Notes under the pieces: model-generated
Told to the model about the DNA's origin: nothing
Database searches by the model: none
What the model saw: only the letters and a program-made list of their open reading frames with translations
Part shown: one piece after another, positions 1 to 6,849 of the stretch
How positions within the stretch are numbered: the stretch's first letter is position 1
Layout of the letters: each line of letters opens with the position of its first letter
Assembly: GCA_903832165.1 (NCBI GenBank)
Contig: CAILAQ010000549.1
Coordinates: 1-8,037, forward strand
DNA from: an uncultured Bacteroidota bacterium
GTDB taxonomy: Bacteria > Bacteroidota > Bacteroidia > Bacteroidales > UBA12481
DNA length: 8,037 nt
Direction: 5' to 3'
Position numbers and translations under genes: made by a program

Positions 1-307
1 CAAGCTGGAAGACTGGCAGATCAACGGTGCGAATTACGCTATGTACCCTCCGATGGCAAAGCCATATAAACCATTGGGTGAATGGAATCATCTGCTTCTT
101 GTTGTAAATGGCAACGATGTCACTCAAATATTAAACGGAGAAGTGGTAGTTCATTATGTCAAGAATAGTGACGAGTGGATGAAGCTTCGCAACAGTGGTA
201 AATGGTTGAATTTCCCGGATTGGGGAAAATTCGATGAAGGTTATATCTCCCTGCAAAATCACGGAACCAAGGTCTGGTACCGCAACATCAAGATAAAAGA
301 ACTTTAA
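1..307 (+). CDS. DUF1080 / 3-keto-disaccharide hydrolase family protein, 3' part only
   Basis: The gene enters from outside the window. The reading frame is open from base 2 and gives 101 residues before TAA at 305-307. The visible part matches the C-terminal half of the DUF1080 concanavalin-like fold: a GEWNH strand, an LNGEVVVHY strand, a lysine/tryptophan-rich insertion, and the family-typical ending GYISLQNHG...WYRNIKIKEL. The complete DUF1080 protein at 1864-2547 ends in the same way (GYVGLQGKHAG...YYRNVKIKAL), so the two are paralogues. Members of this family act on 3-keto-glycosides made by partner oxidoreductases; that role is inferred here from family and from the dehydrogenase gene 18 bases downstream. 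The start, any signal peptide and the N-terminal active-site residues lie outside the window. The ATG at 41 is internal, because homology continues upstream of it. Confidence 0.88.
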   Translation, partial: KLEDWQINGANYAMYPPMAKPYKPLGEWNHLLLVVNGNDVTQILNGEVVVHYVKNSDEWMKLRNSGKWLNFPDWGKFDEGYISLQNHGTKVWYRNIKIKEL

Positions 308-325
308 ACAGATAAATCTCAAACC

Positions 326-1816
326 ATGACTTCCACCAATTTCTCACGTCGCAAATTTCTAAAGAATACTGCGATTGCCACAGTTGGAATTTCTGTAATA
401 CCAAGTAATACGGTTAGTGGATTGGGACATAAGGCACCCAGCGACAAGCTCAATATTGCCGGTATCGGTATTGGTGGCAAAGGTCATCCCAACCTTGTCG
501 GCATGTCGACCGAGAATATTGTTGGGTTATGCGATGTAGACTGGAAATATGCGGACAAGTGTTTTTCGGAATTTCCAAAAGCAAAAAGACATTGGGACTG
601 GAGGAAAATGTTTGATGAGATGGGCAGTTCCATTGATGGAGTGATGGTTGCTACTGCCGACCATAGTCATGCCGGAATAGCTGCTACTGCCTTATCGATG
701 GGGAAACATGTATATTGCCAGAAACCCCTTACGCACTCGGTATATGAATCGCGGCTTTTGACCAGGCTTGCAGCCAGTAAAAAGGTTGCTACACAGATGG
801 GGAATCAAGGCAATTCAGGCCATGGAGTCAGGCAGATTTGTGAGTGGATTTGGAACGGAGAGCTCGGCGAAATCAAAGAAGTGCATGCCTGGACTGACCG
901 GCCAATATGGCCACAGGGTTTGCAACGCCCGACCGAGGTAATGGCTGTGCCAAAGACCCTGGATTGGAACCTGTTTATCGGTCCTGCAAAATCGCGTCCC
1001 TATCATGAGGCCTATACTCCATGGAACTGGAGGGGTTGGTGGGATTTTGGCACCGGGGCTTTCGGCGACATGGCCTGTCATGTTCTGGATCCGGTTTTCC
1101 AATCGTTGAAATTAGGATATCCTGATAAGGTTCAGGGTAGTTCAAGCCTTATCAACACAGAGTCAGCACCACAGGCCGAATCTGTTAAGTTTTCGTTTCC
1201 GGCCAGGTTGAACCTGCCAAAGGTTGGTATGCCGGCCATGGACTTACATTGGTATGACGGAGGATTACTCCCTTCGGTCTTCGAGATGCTTCCTGAAGGC
1301 GAAAATTTAATGGCTGATGGATTAGGGGGCTGTCTGTTTATCGGATCGAAGGATACGCTAATTTGCGGATGCGGCGGGTTTAATGCACGCCTTTTATCAG
1401 GCCGCATTCCCCAAGTAGCACCCTATTTGCAGCGCATTCCAGGAGCCGTTGGATATGTTGATGGACCCCACGAACAGGATTGGATCAGGGCATGTAAAGA
1501 ATCACCCGAAAGCAGGCGGGAGGCTACTTCAAATTTTGCTTATTCCGGACCTTTTAACGAAGCAGTACTTTTAGGCGTATTGGCCATCCGGCTGCAGGGA
1601 CTGAATAAGTCGCTGAATTGGGATGCAGAGAATATGAAGTTCACGAATATATCTGAAAATGAGGAACTAAAGATTGTCACACTGGAGGAATTTAAGGTTA
1701 TTGACGGTCACCCGAACTTTAACACCAAGTATGCCAAGTTCAACGCACTGGAATGTGCAAATGAATATATAAAACACACCTATCGCGATGGCTGGAAATT
1801 ACCCAGTATGCCATAA
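326..1816 (+). CDS. Tat-exported Gfo/Idh/MocA family oxidoreductase
   Basis: This is a 496-residue NAD(P)-dependent sugar dehydrogenase-like protein. The N-terminus has a twin-arginine signal (SRRKFLK, residues 7-13) followed by a hydrophobic stretch, which predicts export of the folded, cofactor-loaded enzyme to the periplasm. The Rossmann fold follows: glycine-rich IAGIGIGGKG (44-53), an acidic strand end GLCDVD (67-72), and the family motif YCQKP (130-134) with the conserved lysine K133. A conserved C-terminal block GAFGDMACHVLDP (244-256) carries H252, the usual position of a catalytic histidine. Length and ending fit the Tat-signal subgroup common in Bacteroidota and Planctomycetes. The gene lies 18 bases after one DUF1080 gene and 47 bases before another. 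That arrangement suggests it oxidises the C3 hydroxyl of a glycoside to the 3-keto substrate of those partners. The substrate is not visible. No Shine-Dalgarno sequence precedes the ATG, which is usual for this phylum. Confidence 0.93.
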   Translation: MTSTNFSRRKFLKNTAIATVGISVIPSNTVSGLGHKAPSDKLNIAGIGIGGKGHPNLVGMSTENIVGLCDVDWKYADKCFSEFPKAKRHWDWRKMFDEMGSSIDGVMVATADHSHAGIAATALSMGKHVYCQKPLTHSVYESRLLTRLAASKKVATQMGNQGNSGHGVRQICEWIWNGELGEIKEVHAWTDRPIWPQGLQRPTEVMAVPKTLDWNLFIGPAKSRPYHEAYTPWNWRGWWDFGTGAFGDMACHVLDPVFQSLKLGYPDKVQGSSSLINTESAPQAESVKFSFPARLNLPKVGMPAMDLHWYDGGLLPSVFEMLPEGENLMADGLGGCLFIGSKDTLICGCGGFNARLLSGRIPQVAPYLQRIPGAVGYVDGPHEQDWIRACKESPESRREATSNFAYSGPFNEAVLLGVLAIRLQGLNKSLNWDAENMKFTNISENEELKIVTLEEFKVIDGHPNFNTKYAKFNALECANEYIKHTYRDGWKLPSMP

Positions 1817-1863
1817 AAGATAAGGATTGAATTGAATTATAAATAATTAACAATACATATAAT

Positions 1864-2547
1864 ATGAAGTTCACCACATTATTATTGTCGTTGGTTCTGG
1901 CAACCACATCTGCGTTTGCTCAGGTAACCTTGCCATTGACTGGTCATCCTGACAGCAAAAACTGGAAGAATCTTTTTAAGGAAGATTTATCGGATGCTGA
2001 ATTCGTTCCCGGTATCTGGACCTGTGAAAAAGGGGTGTATACTGCCACTGAAGACCAGATAATATTTTCGAAGGTTGAGTACGAGAATTTCGTTGTGGAT
2101 CTTGAATTCAATGTTGAGCCGGGCGCCAACAGCGGTGTAGTGGTATATTGTACAGATAAGAAGGACTGGATCCCTCATTCTGTTGAGGTTCAGATTCTGG
2201 ATGACGATAATGAAAAATGGGCTACTGTTCCCGGCACCTGGAAATGCGCCTCCATCTTTGGTCATTTGGCACCTTCTGAAAAAGTTGTCAAAAAGCCGGG
2301 TGAATGGAGCAGGATGACGATTGCATGCAAAGGCAAAATGGTCTATGTGGTATTAAATGGAAAGCCTGTTATCACCATGGATATGGCAAAATGGACCAGT
2401 GCCAATAAGAATCCTGATGGAAGTGAGATTCCGTCATGGTTGAGCACCCCATTTTCAGAACTCGCCAATAAAGGTTATGTTGGCCTGCAGGGCAAGCATG
2501 CCGGGGCCAAAACCTATTACCGGAACGTCAAGATCAAGGCGCTATAG
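1864..2547 (+). CDS. Secreted DUF1080 / 3-keto-disaccharide hydrolase family protein
   Basis: The 227-residue protein has a clear Sec signal peptide (MKFTTLLLSLVLATTSAFA, probable cleavage before Q20) and is a single DUF1080 domain. Recognisable family segments are NWKNLF near 33-38, GANSGVVVY (87-95), the strand SVEVQILDDD (106-115), PGEWSRMTI (145-153), LNGKPV (164-169) and the ending GYVGLQGKHAG...YYRNVKIKAL (204-227). There is no lipobox, so it is probably free in the periplasm or secreted. Family members convert 3-keto-glycosides, and the dehydrogenase just upstream would supply them. The leader at 1817-1863 is A/T-rich with no Shine-Dalgarno; co-transcription with the dehydrogenase is likely. 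It is the second DUF1080 copy in the operon, so the two may differ in linkage preference or carry out successive steps. Confidence 0.92.
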   Translation: MKFTTLLLSLVLATTSAFAQVTLPLTGHPDSKNWKNLFKEDLSDAEFVPGIWTCEKGVYTATEDQIIFSKVEYENFVVDLEFNVEPGANSGVVVYCTDKKDWIPHSVEVQILDDDNEKWATVPGTWKCASIFGHLAPSEKVVKKPGEWSRMTIACKGKMVYVVLNGKPVITMDMAKWTSANKNPDGSEIPSWLSTPFSELANKGYVGLQGKHAGAKTYYRNVKIKAL

Positions 2548-2559
2548 GAAAGATCCTTA

Positions 2560-4446
2560 TTACTCAGATCGCTTGACTAGTTCCTTGATATCCAGAGAGA
2601 TTGGTTTACCAACGATTTTGCCGTCTCTAACAGAAACTGCCCGGATTCTTGTTGCACCTTTTGGTACCTCAATCGGGGTAAAGTAGTGTGGGTAATATCG
2701 ATCAGGAAAACTTTCATCGAAGGAATAATACACTCCCAATCCTTTTATTTCTGTCCTGATCGATATTTTACTTTTTCCATTATCGCTGATCATGGTAATT
2801 ATCGGATCATATGCGCTGCGTGAATAGTTCACTTGTTCACGATCAAAGCGATCAAATTGATCCTCCATTCGAGAAACAAATCCATCCCAATGCCGCAGGG
2901 AAGCCGGAGACCAAAGAACTTCAGCAAGAGCCAGACCCCGGGGCCAGGTCATATATTCTGCATGGCGCAAAGTAGCGACTGATTCAGTCCAGAGATTACC
3001 TTGACCACCCAGTATGAGTTTTGCGTTAACATTGGCGGGAACCGGTTCAAAATTATAAACGTCAGATAATCGAAGCATAGAATACGTTGCGGGCTCATTA
3101 GCCGGATCGCCCTGATATAAATCGAGATAGCAATTAGATGTTGGTGTCATGACCACCTGATGGCCCATTTTTGCTGCTTGTATTCCACCCTCCATGCCCC
3201 TCCAGCTCATCACTGTGGCTTCTGGAGCCAGTCCGCCTTCCAGAATTTCGTCCCAGCCAATCATTTTCTTACCCTTGGATATAAGAATCTTCTCCAGGCG
3301 TTTAATAAACCAGCTTTGCAATTCATTCAAATCGGCAATTTTCTCCCGTTTCATAAGGGCCTGACAATCCGGACTTGTTTTCCAGAAACTCTTATTGCAC
3401 TCATCGCCTCCGATATGGATATAATCACCCGGAAAAAGTTGAGCCATTTCAGTAAAGACCTTATCGAGAACTTCGAAAACCACCTCTTTTCCCGGACAGA
3501 GCGAATTATCGTCGATCCCATAAAACTTACTTCCCGGGTTAACCGGATATTGCTTTCCGGTGGATGAAAGTTCAGGATAGGAAGCTATCATAGCCAGGCT
3601 GTGACCGGGCACATCAATTTCAGGCAATATGGTAACATGGCGATCAGCGGCATATTTTACGACATCACGGATCTGATCCTGAGTATAAAATCCCCCTTCG
3701 GTTGCCTTTTCATTTTCTCCCGGAGGATCAAACGACCACCACATCCCTTTACGCGGGACTCGCCAGGCACCAATTTCAGTTAGTTTAGGAAGGCTTTTTA
3801 TCTCCACTCTCCAACCCTGATCATCAGATAAATGCCAATGAAATACGTTGAATTTATATTTGACCATCTGGTCGATATATTGCTTAACCTCCTGAATGGT
3901 AAAGAAATGGCGACTGACATCAAGCATTAGTCCACGCCAGGGAAATCTTGGATAATCAACAATGGAAACTGAAGGAATTTGTCTGGTGCTATCCAATATT
4001 GCTGCTAAGTCAGTTGATGAAGGTATCAGCTGCAGCAAGGTCTGCATACCATAAAATAGTCCTGCCGGCTTATTAGCGATTATTTTAATTTTTTGCGGAC
4101 TAACCTCCAGTTGATAACCTTCATTACCCAAAGTTTCATCCCTTACCTCCGATAAGAGAAAATAAACAGCGGGTTTATCCGACATCGACCGGAATGAAAC
4201 ATGTGGTTCATATCCAAAAGTTGCCCAGCATTTTCCGAACAACACATCAGCCATTTCCCAGTTAGCTTTAGTATCCCCCGGAATTAAAAATTCAGTTTGG
4301 CTGGTTAAAGGAAAACTTCCTTCATGCCAGGTCATTGTCACTGGGATCGGTACAATTCCCGGATTTTTTGTTTTTGCGAACACAGGAACAGAGGTAAGCA
4401 ACAGAACGAAAATGGCAACAGGGATCTTTAAAGACAGATGGTTCAT
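2560..4446 (-). CDS. Glycoside hydrolase family 20 beta-N-acetylhexosaminidase
   Basis: The 628-residue enzyme starts with a Sec signal peptide (hydrophobic core about 8-22, VFA-K cleavage near 24). An N-terminal GH20b-type domain spans about 30-165. The catalytic TIM barrel begins at RGLMLDVSRHFF (171-182), where R171 is the usual substrate-binding arginine. It continues with FHWHLSDDQGWR (202-213), LPEIDVPGH (274-282) and HIGGDE (344-349). D348 and E349 are the expected catalytic pair for substrate-assisted hydrolysis by GH20, with E349 as acid/base. Further barrel motifs are IGWDEIL (396-402) and GQGNLWTE (481-488). A small C-terminal domain of chitobiase/hexosaminidase type follows from about 548. 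All key residues are present and the length is normal, so it should remove terminal beta-linked GlcNAc or GalNAc outside the cytoplasm. It lies 56 bases after the lipoprotein gene on the same strand and is likely co-transcribed with it. Confidence 0.96.
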   Translation of the reverse strand: MNHLSLKIPVAIFVLLLTSVPVFAKTKNPGIVPIPVTMTWHEGSFPLTSQTEFLIPGDTKANWEMADVLFGKCWATFGYEPHVSFRSMSDKPAVYFLLSEVRDETLGNEGYQLEVSPQKIKIIANKPAGLFYGMQTLLQLIPSSTDLAAILDSTRQIPSVSIVDYPRFPWRGLMLDVSRHFFTIQEVKQYIDQMVKYKFNVFHWHLSDDQGWRVEIKSLPKLTEIGAWRVPRKGMWWSFDPPGENEKATEGGFYTQDQIRDVVKYAADRHVTILPEIDVPGHSLAMIASYPELSSTGKQYPVNPGSKFYGIDDNSLCPGKEVVFEVLDKVFTEMAQLFPGDYIHIGGDECNKSFWKTSPDCQALMKREKIADLNELQSWFIKRLEKILISKGKKMIGWDEILEGGLAPEATVMSWRGMEGGIQAAKMGHQVVMTPTSNCYLDLYQGDPANEPATYSMLRLSDVYNFEPVPANVNAKLILGGQGNLWTESVATLRHAEYMTWPRGLALAEVLWSPASLRHWDGFVSRMEDQFDRFDREQVNYSRSAYDPIITMISDNGKSKISIRTEIKGLGVYYSFDESFPDRYYPHYFTPIEVPKGATRIRAVSVRDGKIVGKPISLDIKELVKRSE

Positions 4447-4489
4447 AGATTTTTAATTTTAGACAGAGGCAAGTGTCCGTTAATGGGTA

Positions 4490-4497
4490 CAAATATG
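4490..4497 (-). promoter_or_regulatory. Possible internal promoter -7 box for the GH20 gene
   Basis: On the minus strand CATATTTG matches TAnnTTTG in seven of eight positions and lies 43 bases before the GH20 ATG. A TTTG upstream lies about 26 bases away, longer than the usual 19-21. The 56-base gap could therefore hold a separate start for GH20, but read-through from the lipoprotein gene is equally possible. Confidence 0.22.
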
Positions 4498-4502
4498 CGT
4501 CC

Positions 4503-5609
4503 TTACTTTACGAATTTGGATGACAAACCTTTATAAGCCCTTGCCAGGGCAGCGATATTTCTGGAATCGCCCGTAAAACTATCCACTGGTTTGGACAGAA
4601 AGGAATCAATATCGGGCAAAAGAGAATTTGTTCCGGCTTTTGTGAATCCATATAATCCGATATTGGCTTTCATGGCACCTGGCACAATAGCTGCAGCATC
4701 CTGTTTGTTCCAGTTGGCAAGGCAGGTCAACAGGCGGGTATGCTGGCCGACCATACTTCGGATAGCCTCCACGCTTTCCAGATCGCCGCCCTCATTCATC
4801 AAAAGATCTGCTTCCTTAAACATTTGAGAACCTACGACATCTTTTCCGGTCACCTGGCAACAGGTAAGCCAGATCAGGCAATCAGGATCCGTTTTCTTTG
4901 TTATTTCATGGATTCGATTCCAACACCGGTCGATGGCTTTACGTCTGAATTGGTGCTCAATTTCGGGAGTAATTTTTTCGATACCGGGAAATGGTTCATT
5001 CATCAGTTCAGCAAACATATTTTTTTCACAATCAATCCATTTCAGTGGCGGATAAGGTTCCATGGTTGCACCAGGATTCCATAGCCAATCGATCATAAAT
5101 CCATCCATTTTAGTCTTTTTGATTGCATCCGCGATAGAAGCGCACAAATAGTCGAGGTACTGAGTGGTGAACGGTATATGCGGATTCGACGGTATTCCAT
5201 AGCTCAGATCGGGGTGATCAATACCCCATTTGGTATTTGCTCCGGCACAAAAATATCCGAACACCTTCATGTTTTTCTGGTGGCCCAAACGGACCATTTC
5301 AGTAAGGAAATCATATTTCAGGCCGGGCTGTTCAGGGATAATGCCATTTTTATACCAGGCATAACCGTTGCAGGAAACTGCAAAAGTCTGGATTACGTTA
5401 CAACCCAGATCTTCATACCATTTGACATGCTCCGCAGGATTAGCATCTGCCCAAAGGCCTGGGCGGGGAAAGGCGTTCGGACCGCCTTCGCCCCAGTTAA
5501 AATCGATATCAAAAGCTTTGATGGGATCAGGGAAAGCAGCTTTTCTTTCACTGCAGGAAGTCAGGAGGCAAGAGGCAATCAGAACCAGGAAGGCGAATTT
5601 TCTATTCAT
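4503..5609 (-). CDS. Lipoprotein with TIM-barrel glycoside-hydrolase-like sequence, family not assigned
   Basis: The 368-residue protein starts at the ATG at 5609, giving MNRKFAFLVLIASCLLTSC. This is a typical lipoprotein signal with lipobox LTSC and acylated Cys19. A TTG start 30 bases upstream would add ten non-signal residues and is unlikely. The mature part reads like a (beta/alpha)8 sugar hydrolase: HVKWYEDLGCNVIQTF (61-76), LTEMVRLGHQKNMKVFGYF (102-120) and DGFMIDWLW (169-177). D174 sits at a strand end where a catalytic acid is common, and LLMNEGGD (269-276) contributes E273. It may belong near the 'hypothetical glycosyl hydrolase 6' (GHL6) group or to alpha-fucosidase-like barrels, but the match is by pattern only. 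The neighbouring GH20 gene downstream supports a role in glycan breakdown at the cell envelope. No enzyme activity can be assigned. Confidence 0.8.
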   Translation of the reverse strand: MNRKFAFLVLIASCLLTSCSERKAAFPDPIKAFDIDFNWGEGGPNAFPRPGLWADANPAEHVKWYEDLGCNVIQTFAVSCNGYAWYKNGIIPEQPGLKYDFLTEMVRLGHQKNMKVFGYFCAGANTKWGIDHPDLSYGIPSNPHIPFTTQYLDYLCASIADAIKKTKMDGFMIDWLWNPGATMEPYPPLKWIDCEKNMFAELMNEPFPGIEKITPEIEHQFRRKAIDRCWNRIHEITKKTDPDCLIWLTCCQVTGKDVVGSQMFKEADLLMNEGGDLESVEAIRSMVGQHTRLLTCLANWNKQDAAAIVPGAMKANIGLYGFTKAGTNSLLPDIDSFLSKPVDSFTGDSRNIAALARAYKGLSSKFVK

Positions 5610-5626
5610 GGGTTGATGGGTTGTAA

Positions 5627-5645
5627 GTAAAGTTGGCAACTTTAC
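5627..5645. repeat. 19-base perfect palindrome between the DUF2807 and lipoprotein genes
   Basis: GTAAAGTTGGCAACTTTAC has two 9-base arms around one central base (5636). It sits in the 50-base gap, 17 bases before the lipoprotein ATG. It could be an operator for a dimeric regulator, overlapping the promoter. As an RNA it would form only an A/U-rich 8-base stem with no following U run, so an intrinsic terminator is less likely. Confidence 0.65.
5628..5635 (-). promoter_or_regulatory. Candidate -7 box (CAACTTTA) for the lipoprotein gene
   Basis: On the minus strand CAACTTTA ends 18 bases before the ATG at 5609, the same spacing as for the DUF2807 gene. It forms one arm of the palindrome at 5627-5645. 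The match to TAnnTTTG has two mismatches, so it is weak alone; the repeated spacing is what supports it. Confidence 0.3.
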
Positions 5646-5659
5646 CTGAGGGTTAAAAT

Positions 5660-6328
5660 CTAGCGTCTGGCATTTACTTTGCCGAGGCCGGAAACATTCT
5701 GGCGGACGACAGGATTTCCGTAATAGTCGATGGCACCTATACCTTCAACAGTGGCATCGAGTTGAGCTGTGGCCCATACAGTAGCTTTACCGACTCCGCG
5801 CAAAATGACTCTGGCCTCACGGGACTCCAGCTGCGGGCCATCGAAGCTTCCCGCACCTTTCATCGAAACATTAAGGCGATCAGTCTTACCCGACAAAGCA
5901 ATGCGGCCGGCACCCGGCAGGTTAACATCAAGCAAACCGACTTCCAGTCCAGACAATACAACTTCTCCGGCTCCCTTAAGAGTAATGTACAATGATTCCG
6001 TTTTCAGCCCGGTCATTTTAACGCTGGCCGCTCCCTGCACGAAAATTCCGTCGAGATTTTTAACCATCAGGTAATATTTCAGTACACGTCCTTCCACAGC
6101 GCTGGTCACAGCACCCCAGGTTTTATCAAACCAGCCGGCATCGATATCGAGAACCAATTCACCATCTCTGATAATAGTTTTCACTGTTGACATCACATCC
6201 GGTTCGCCCTCGATACGAAGACTTTCCTCATCCCCCTGGCTGATAAACAGATGGCCGTAATCTTTTAAAAGGATTCGTCTGACATCTTTTATTTCGCGGT
6301 TTTCTGATGAAAAATTGACTGTATTCAT
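5660..6328 (-). CDS. DUF2807-type (head GIN domain) beta-solenoid protein without export signal
   Basis: The ATG at 6328 gives 222 residues. A longer frame would start only at a TTG at 6367, inside the probable promoter region. The first 95 residues alternate short beta strands (ILLKDYGHLFISQG, LRIEGEPDVM, LVLDIDAGWF). From residue 99 a glycine signature recurs about every 19-20 residues: GAA99, GAG119, GAG139, GAG158, GVG178, GIG196, GLG214. This is the pattern of DUF2807 'auto-transporter adhesin, head GIN' proteins, which form a right-handed beta solenoid. Most family members carry a Sec or lipoprotein signal. This one begins MNTVNFSSENREIKD with no hydrophobic segment, so it appears cytoplasmic or uses another route. 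The function is unknown; the adhesin label is only a family name. It is divergent from the CoA-binding protein gene, and the lipoprotein gene starts 50 bases downstream on the same strand. Confidence 0.82.
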   Translation of the reverse strand: MNTVNFSSENREIKDVRRILLKDYGHLFISQGDEESLRIEGEPDVMSTVKTIIRDGELVLDIDAGWFDKTWGAVTSAVEGRVLKYYLMVKNLDGIFVQGAASVKMTGLKTESLYITLKGAGEVVLSGLEVGLLDVNLPGAGRIALSGKTDRLNVSMKGAGSFDGPQLESREARVILRGVGKATVWATAQLDATVEGIGAIDYYGNPVVRQNVSGLGKVNARR

Positions 6329-6346
6329 AGCAAATTCATTTTGCCA

Positions 6347-6354
6347 TAAAGTTA
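6347..6354 (-). promoter_or_regulatory. Candidate -7 box (TAACTTTA) for the DUF2807 protein gene
   Basis: Read on the minus strand this is the same TAACTTTA octamer as in the divergent promoter. It ends 18 bases before the ATG at 6328. No clear -33 element is present. The position supports the ATG at 6328 over the upstream TTG. Confidence 0.4.
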
Positions 6355-6374
6355 AGAACCCGATCAAGATTATT

Positions 6375-6382
6375 TAACTTTA
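6375..6382 (+). promoter_or_regulatory. Candidate -7 box (TAACTTTA) for the CoA-binding protein gene
   Basis: TAACTTTA differs from the Bacteroidota -7 consensus TAnnTTTG at one position and ends 17 bases before the ATG at 6400. No TTTG-type -33 element is seen at the expected distance, so the call is tentative. A second AACTTTT follows at 6387-6393, 11 bases further on. Confidence 0.4.
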
Positions 6383-6399
6383 GTCAAACTTTTATCCAA

Positions 6400-6849
6400 A
6401 TGACAACAAAAAGACAAATTGAGCAATTCCTTGCCAATGAGCCAATTGCCATGGCAGGAGTATCCCGGAACCCAAAAAAATTCGGACGTCTGGCTTACGA
6501 AGAGCTTTCACGTAAAGGACTCCGGCTAATGGCAATTAATCCAAACTTAGATTCCATAAATGGATCTGTCTGTTATGCAGGGATAAAGGATCTTCCTGAA
6601 GAGGTGAGATCACTGATAGTCATGACGAAGAAAGACCAGACAGCAAAAGTTATAGAAGAAGCTTTGGCAAAAGGAATAAAAAACATCTGGATACAACAAT
6701 CGTCAGAAACCCCTGAGGCGCTTGCGCTATTAAAGGGAAAAGAAGTTAATCTGATTACAAACCAGTGCATTCTGATGCATCACGAACCAAACGGCTTTCA
6801 CAAATTTCATCGGAACATCAAGTCATTATTTGGAGCAATGCCAAAGTAA
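6400..6849 (+). CDS. CoA-binding domain protein (YccU-like, CoA_binding_2)
   Basis: The 149-residue cytoplasmic protein is a single Rossmann-like CoA-binding domain, the usual length for the stand-alone YccU-type family. Visible signatures are IAMAGVSRNPKKFGR (16-30), the nucleotide-loop region of the family; LMAINPNL (43-50); LIVMTKKDQ (72-80); NIWIQQ (95-100); and VNLITNQCILMHHEP (116-130), which contains the conserved NxC segment with C123. The fold is related to the CoA-binding part of succinyl-CoA synthetase and acyl-CoA synthetases, but catalytic domains are absent. The precise role of stand-alone members is not established. The ATG at 6400 lies 17 bases after a TAACTTTA box. The TAA stop ends at 6849, and the opposing response regulator gene ends at the very next base. 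Confidence 0.9.
   Translation: MTTKRQIEQFLANEPIAMAGVSRNPKKFGRLAYEELSRKGLRLMAINPNLDSINGSVCYAGIKDLPEEVRSLIVMTKKDQTAKVIEEALAKGIKNIWIQQSSETPEALALLKGKEVNLITNQCILMHHEPNGFHKFHRNIKSLFGAMPK

Larger units (their letters stand above)
6347..6382. repeat. Inverted repeat in the divergent promoter region
   Basis: TAAAGTTAA at 6347-6355 and TTAACTTTA at 6374-6382 are perfect 9-base inverted copies separated by 18 bases. They sit almost symmetrically between the divergent ATGs at 6328 and 6400. Each arm contains the candidate -7 box of the gene it faces, so the symmetry may simply reflect two like promoters, or a shared regulator site. Confidence 0.6.

Noticed and set aside
815..1407. Two minus-strand open frames opposite the oxidoreductase gene
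   Set aside because: They are shadows of conserved Gfo/Idh/MocA coding sequence, with proline-rich, low-complexity products.
2546..2560. Small hairpin AGGA-AAGA-TCCT as a shared terminator
   Set aside because: The stem is only four bases long with no T run. It is too weak to call.
3160..3567. Plus-strand open frame of 135 codons inside the GH20 gene
   Set aside because: It is fully antisense to well-conserved GH20 coding sequence, including the catalytic region, and its product shows no recognisable domain.
5178..5630. Plus-strand open frame of 150 codons opposite the lipoprotein gene
   Set aside because: It is antisense to a gene with a clear signal and barrel motifs. The translated product shows no domain pattern.
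5610..5639. Ten-residue N-terminal extension of the lipoprotein from a TTG at 5639
   Set aside because: It places polar residues before a perfect lipoprotein signal and runs through the palindrome. The ATG at 5609 gives a standard signal and lipobox.
5627..5645. Palindrome as an intrinsic terminator of the DUF2807 gene
   Set aside because: The stem is A/U-rich, the loop is minimal and no U run follows on the minus strand. A regulatory site fits better.
6329..6367. Thirteen-residue extension of the DUF2807 protein from a TTG at 6367
   Set aside because: The start is TTG, the segment is not a signal peptide, and it covers the candidate promoter and inverted repeat.
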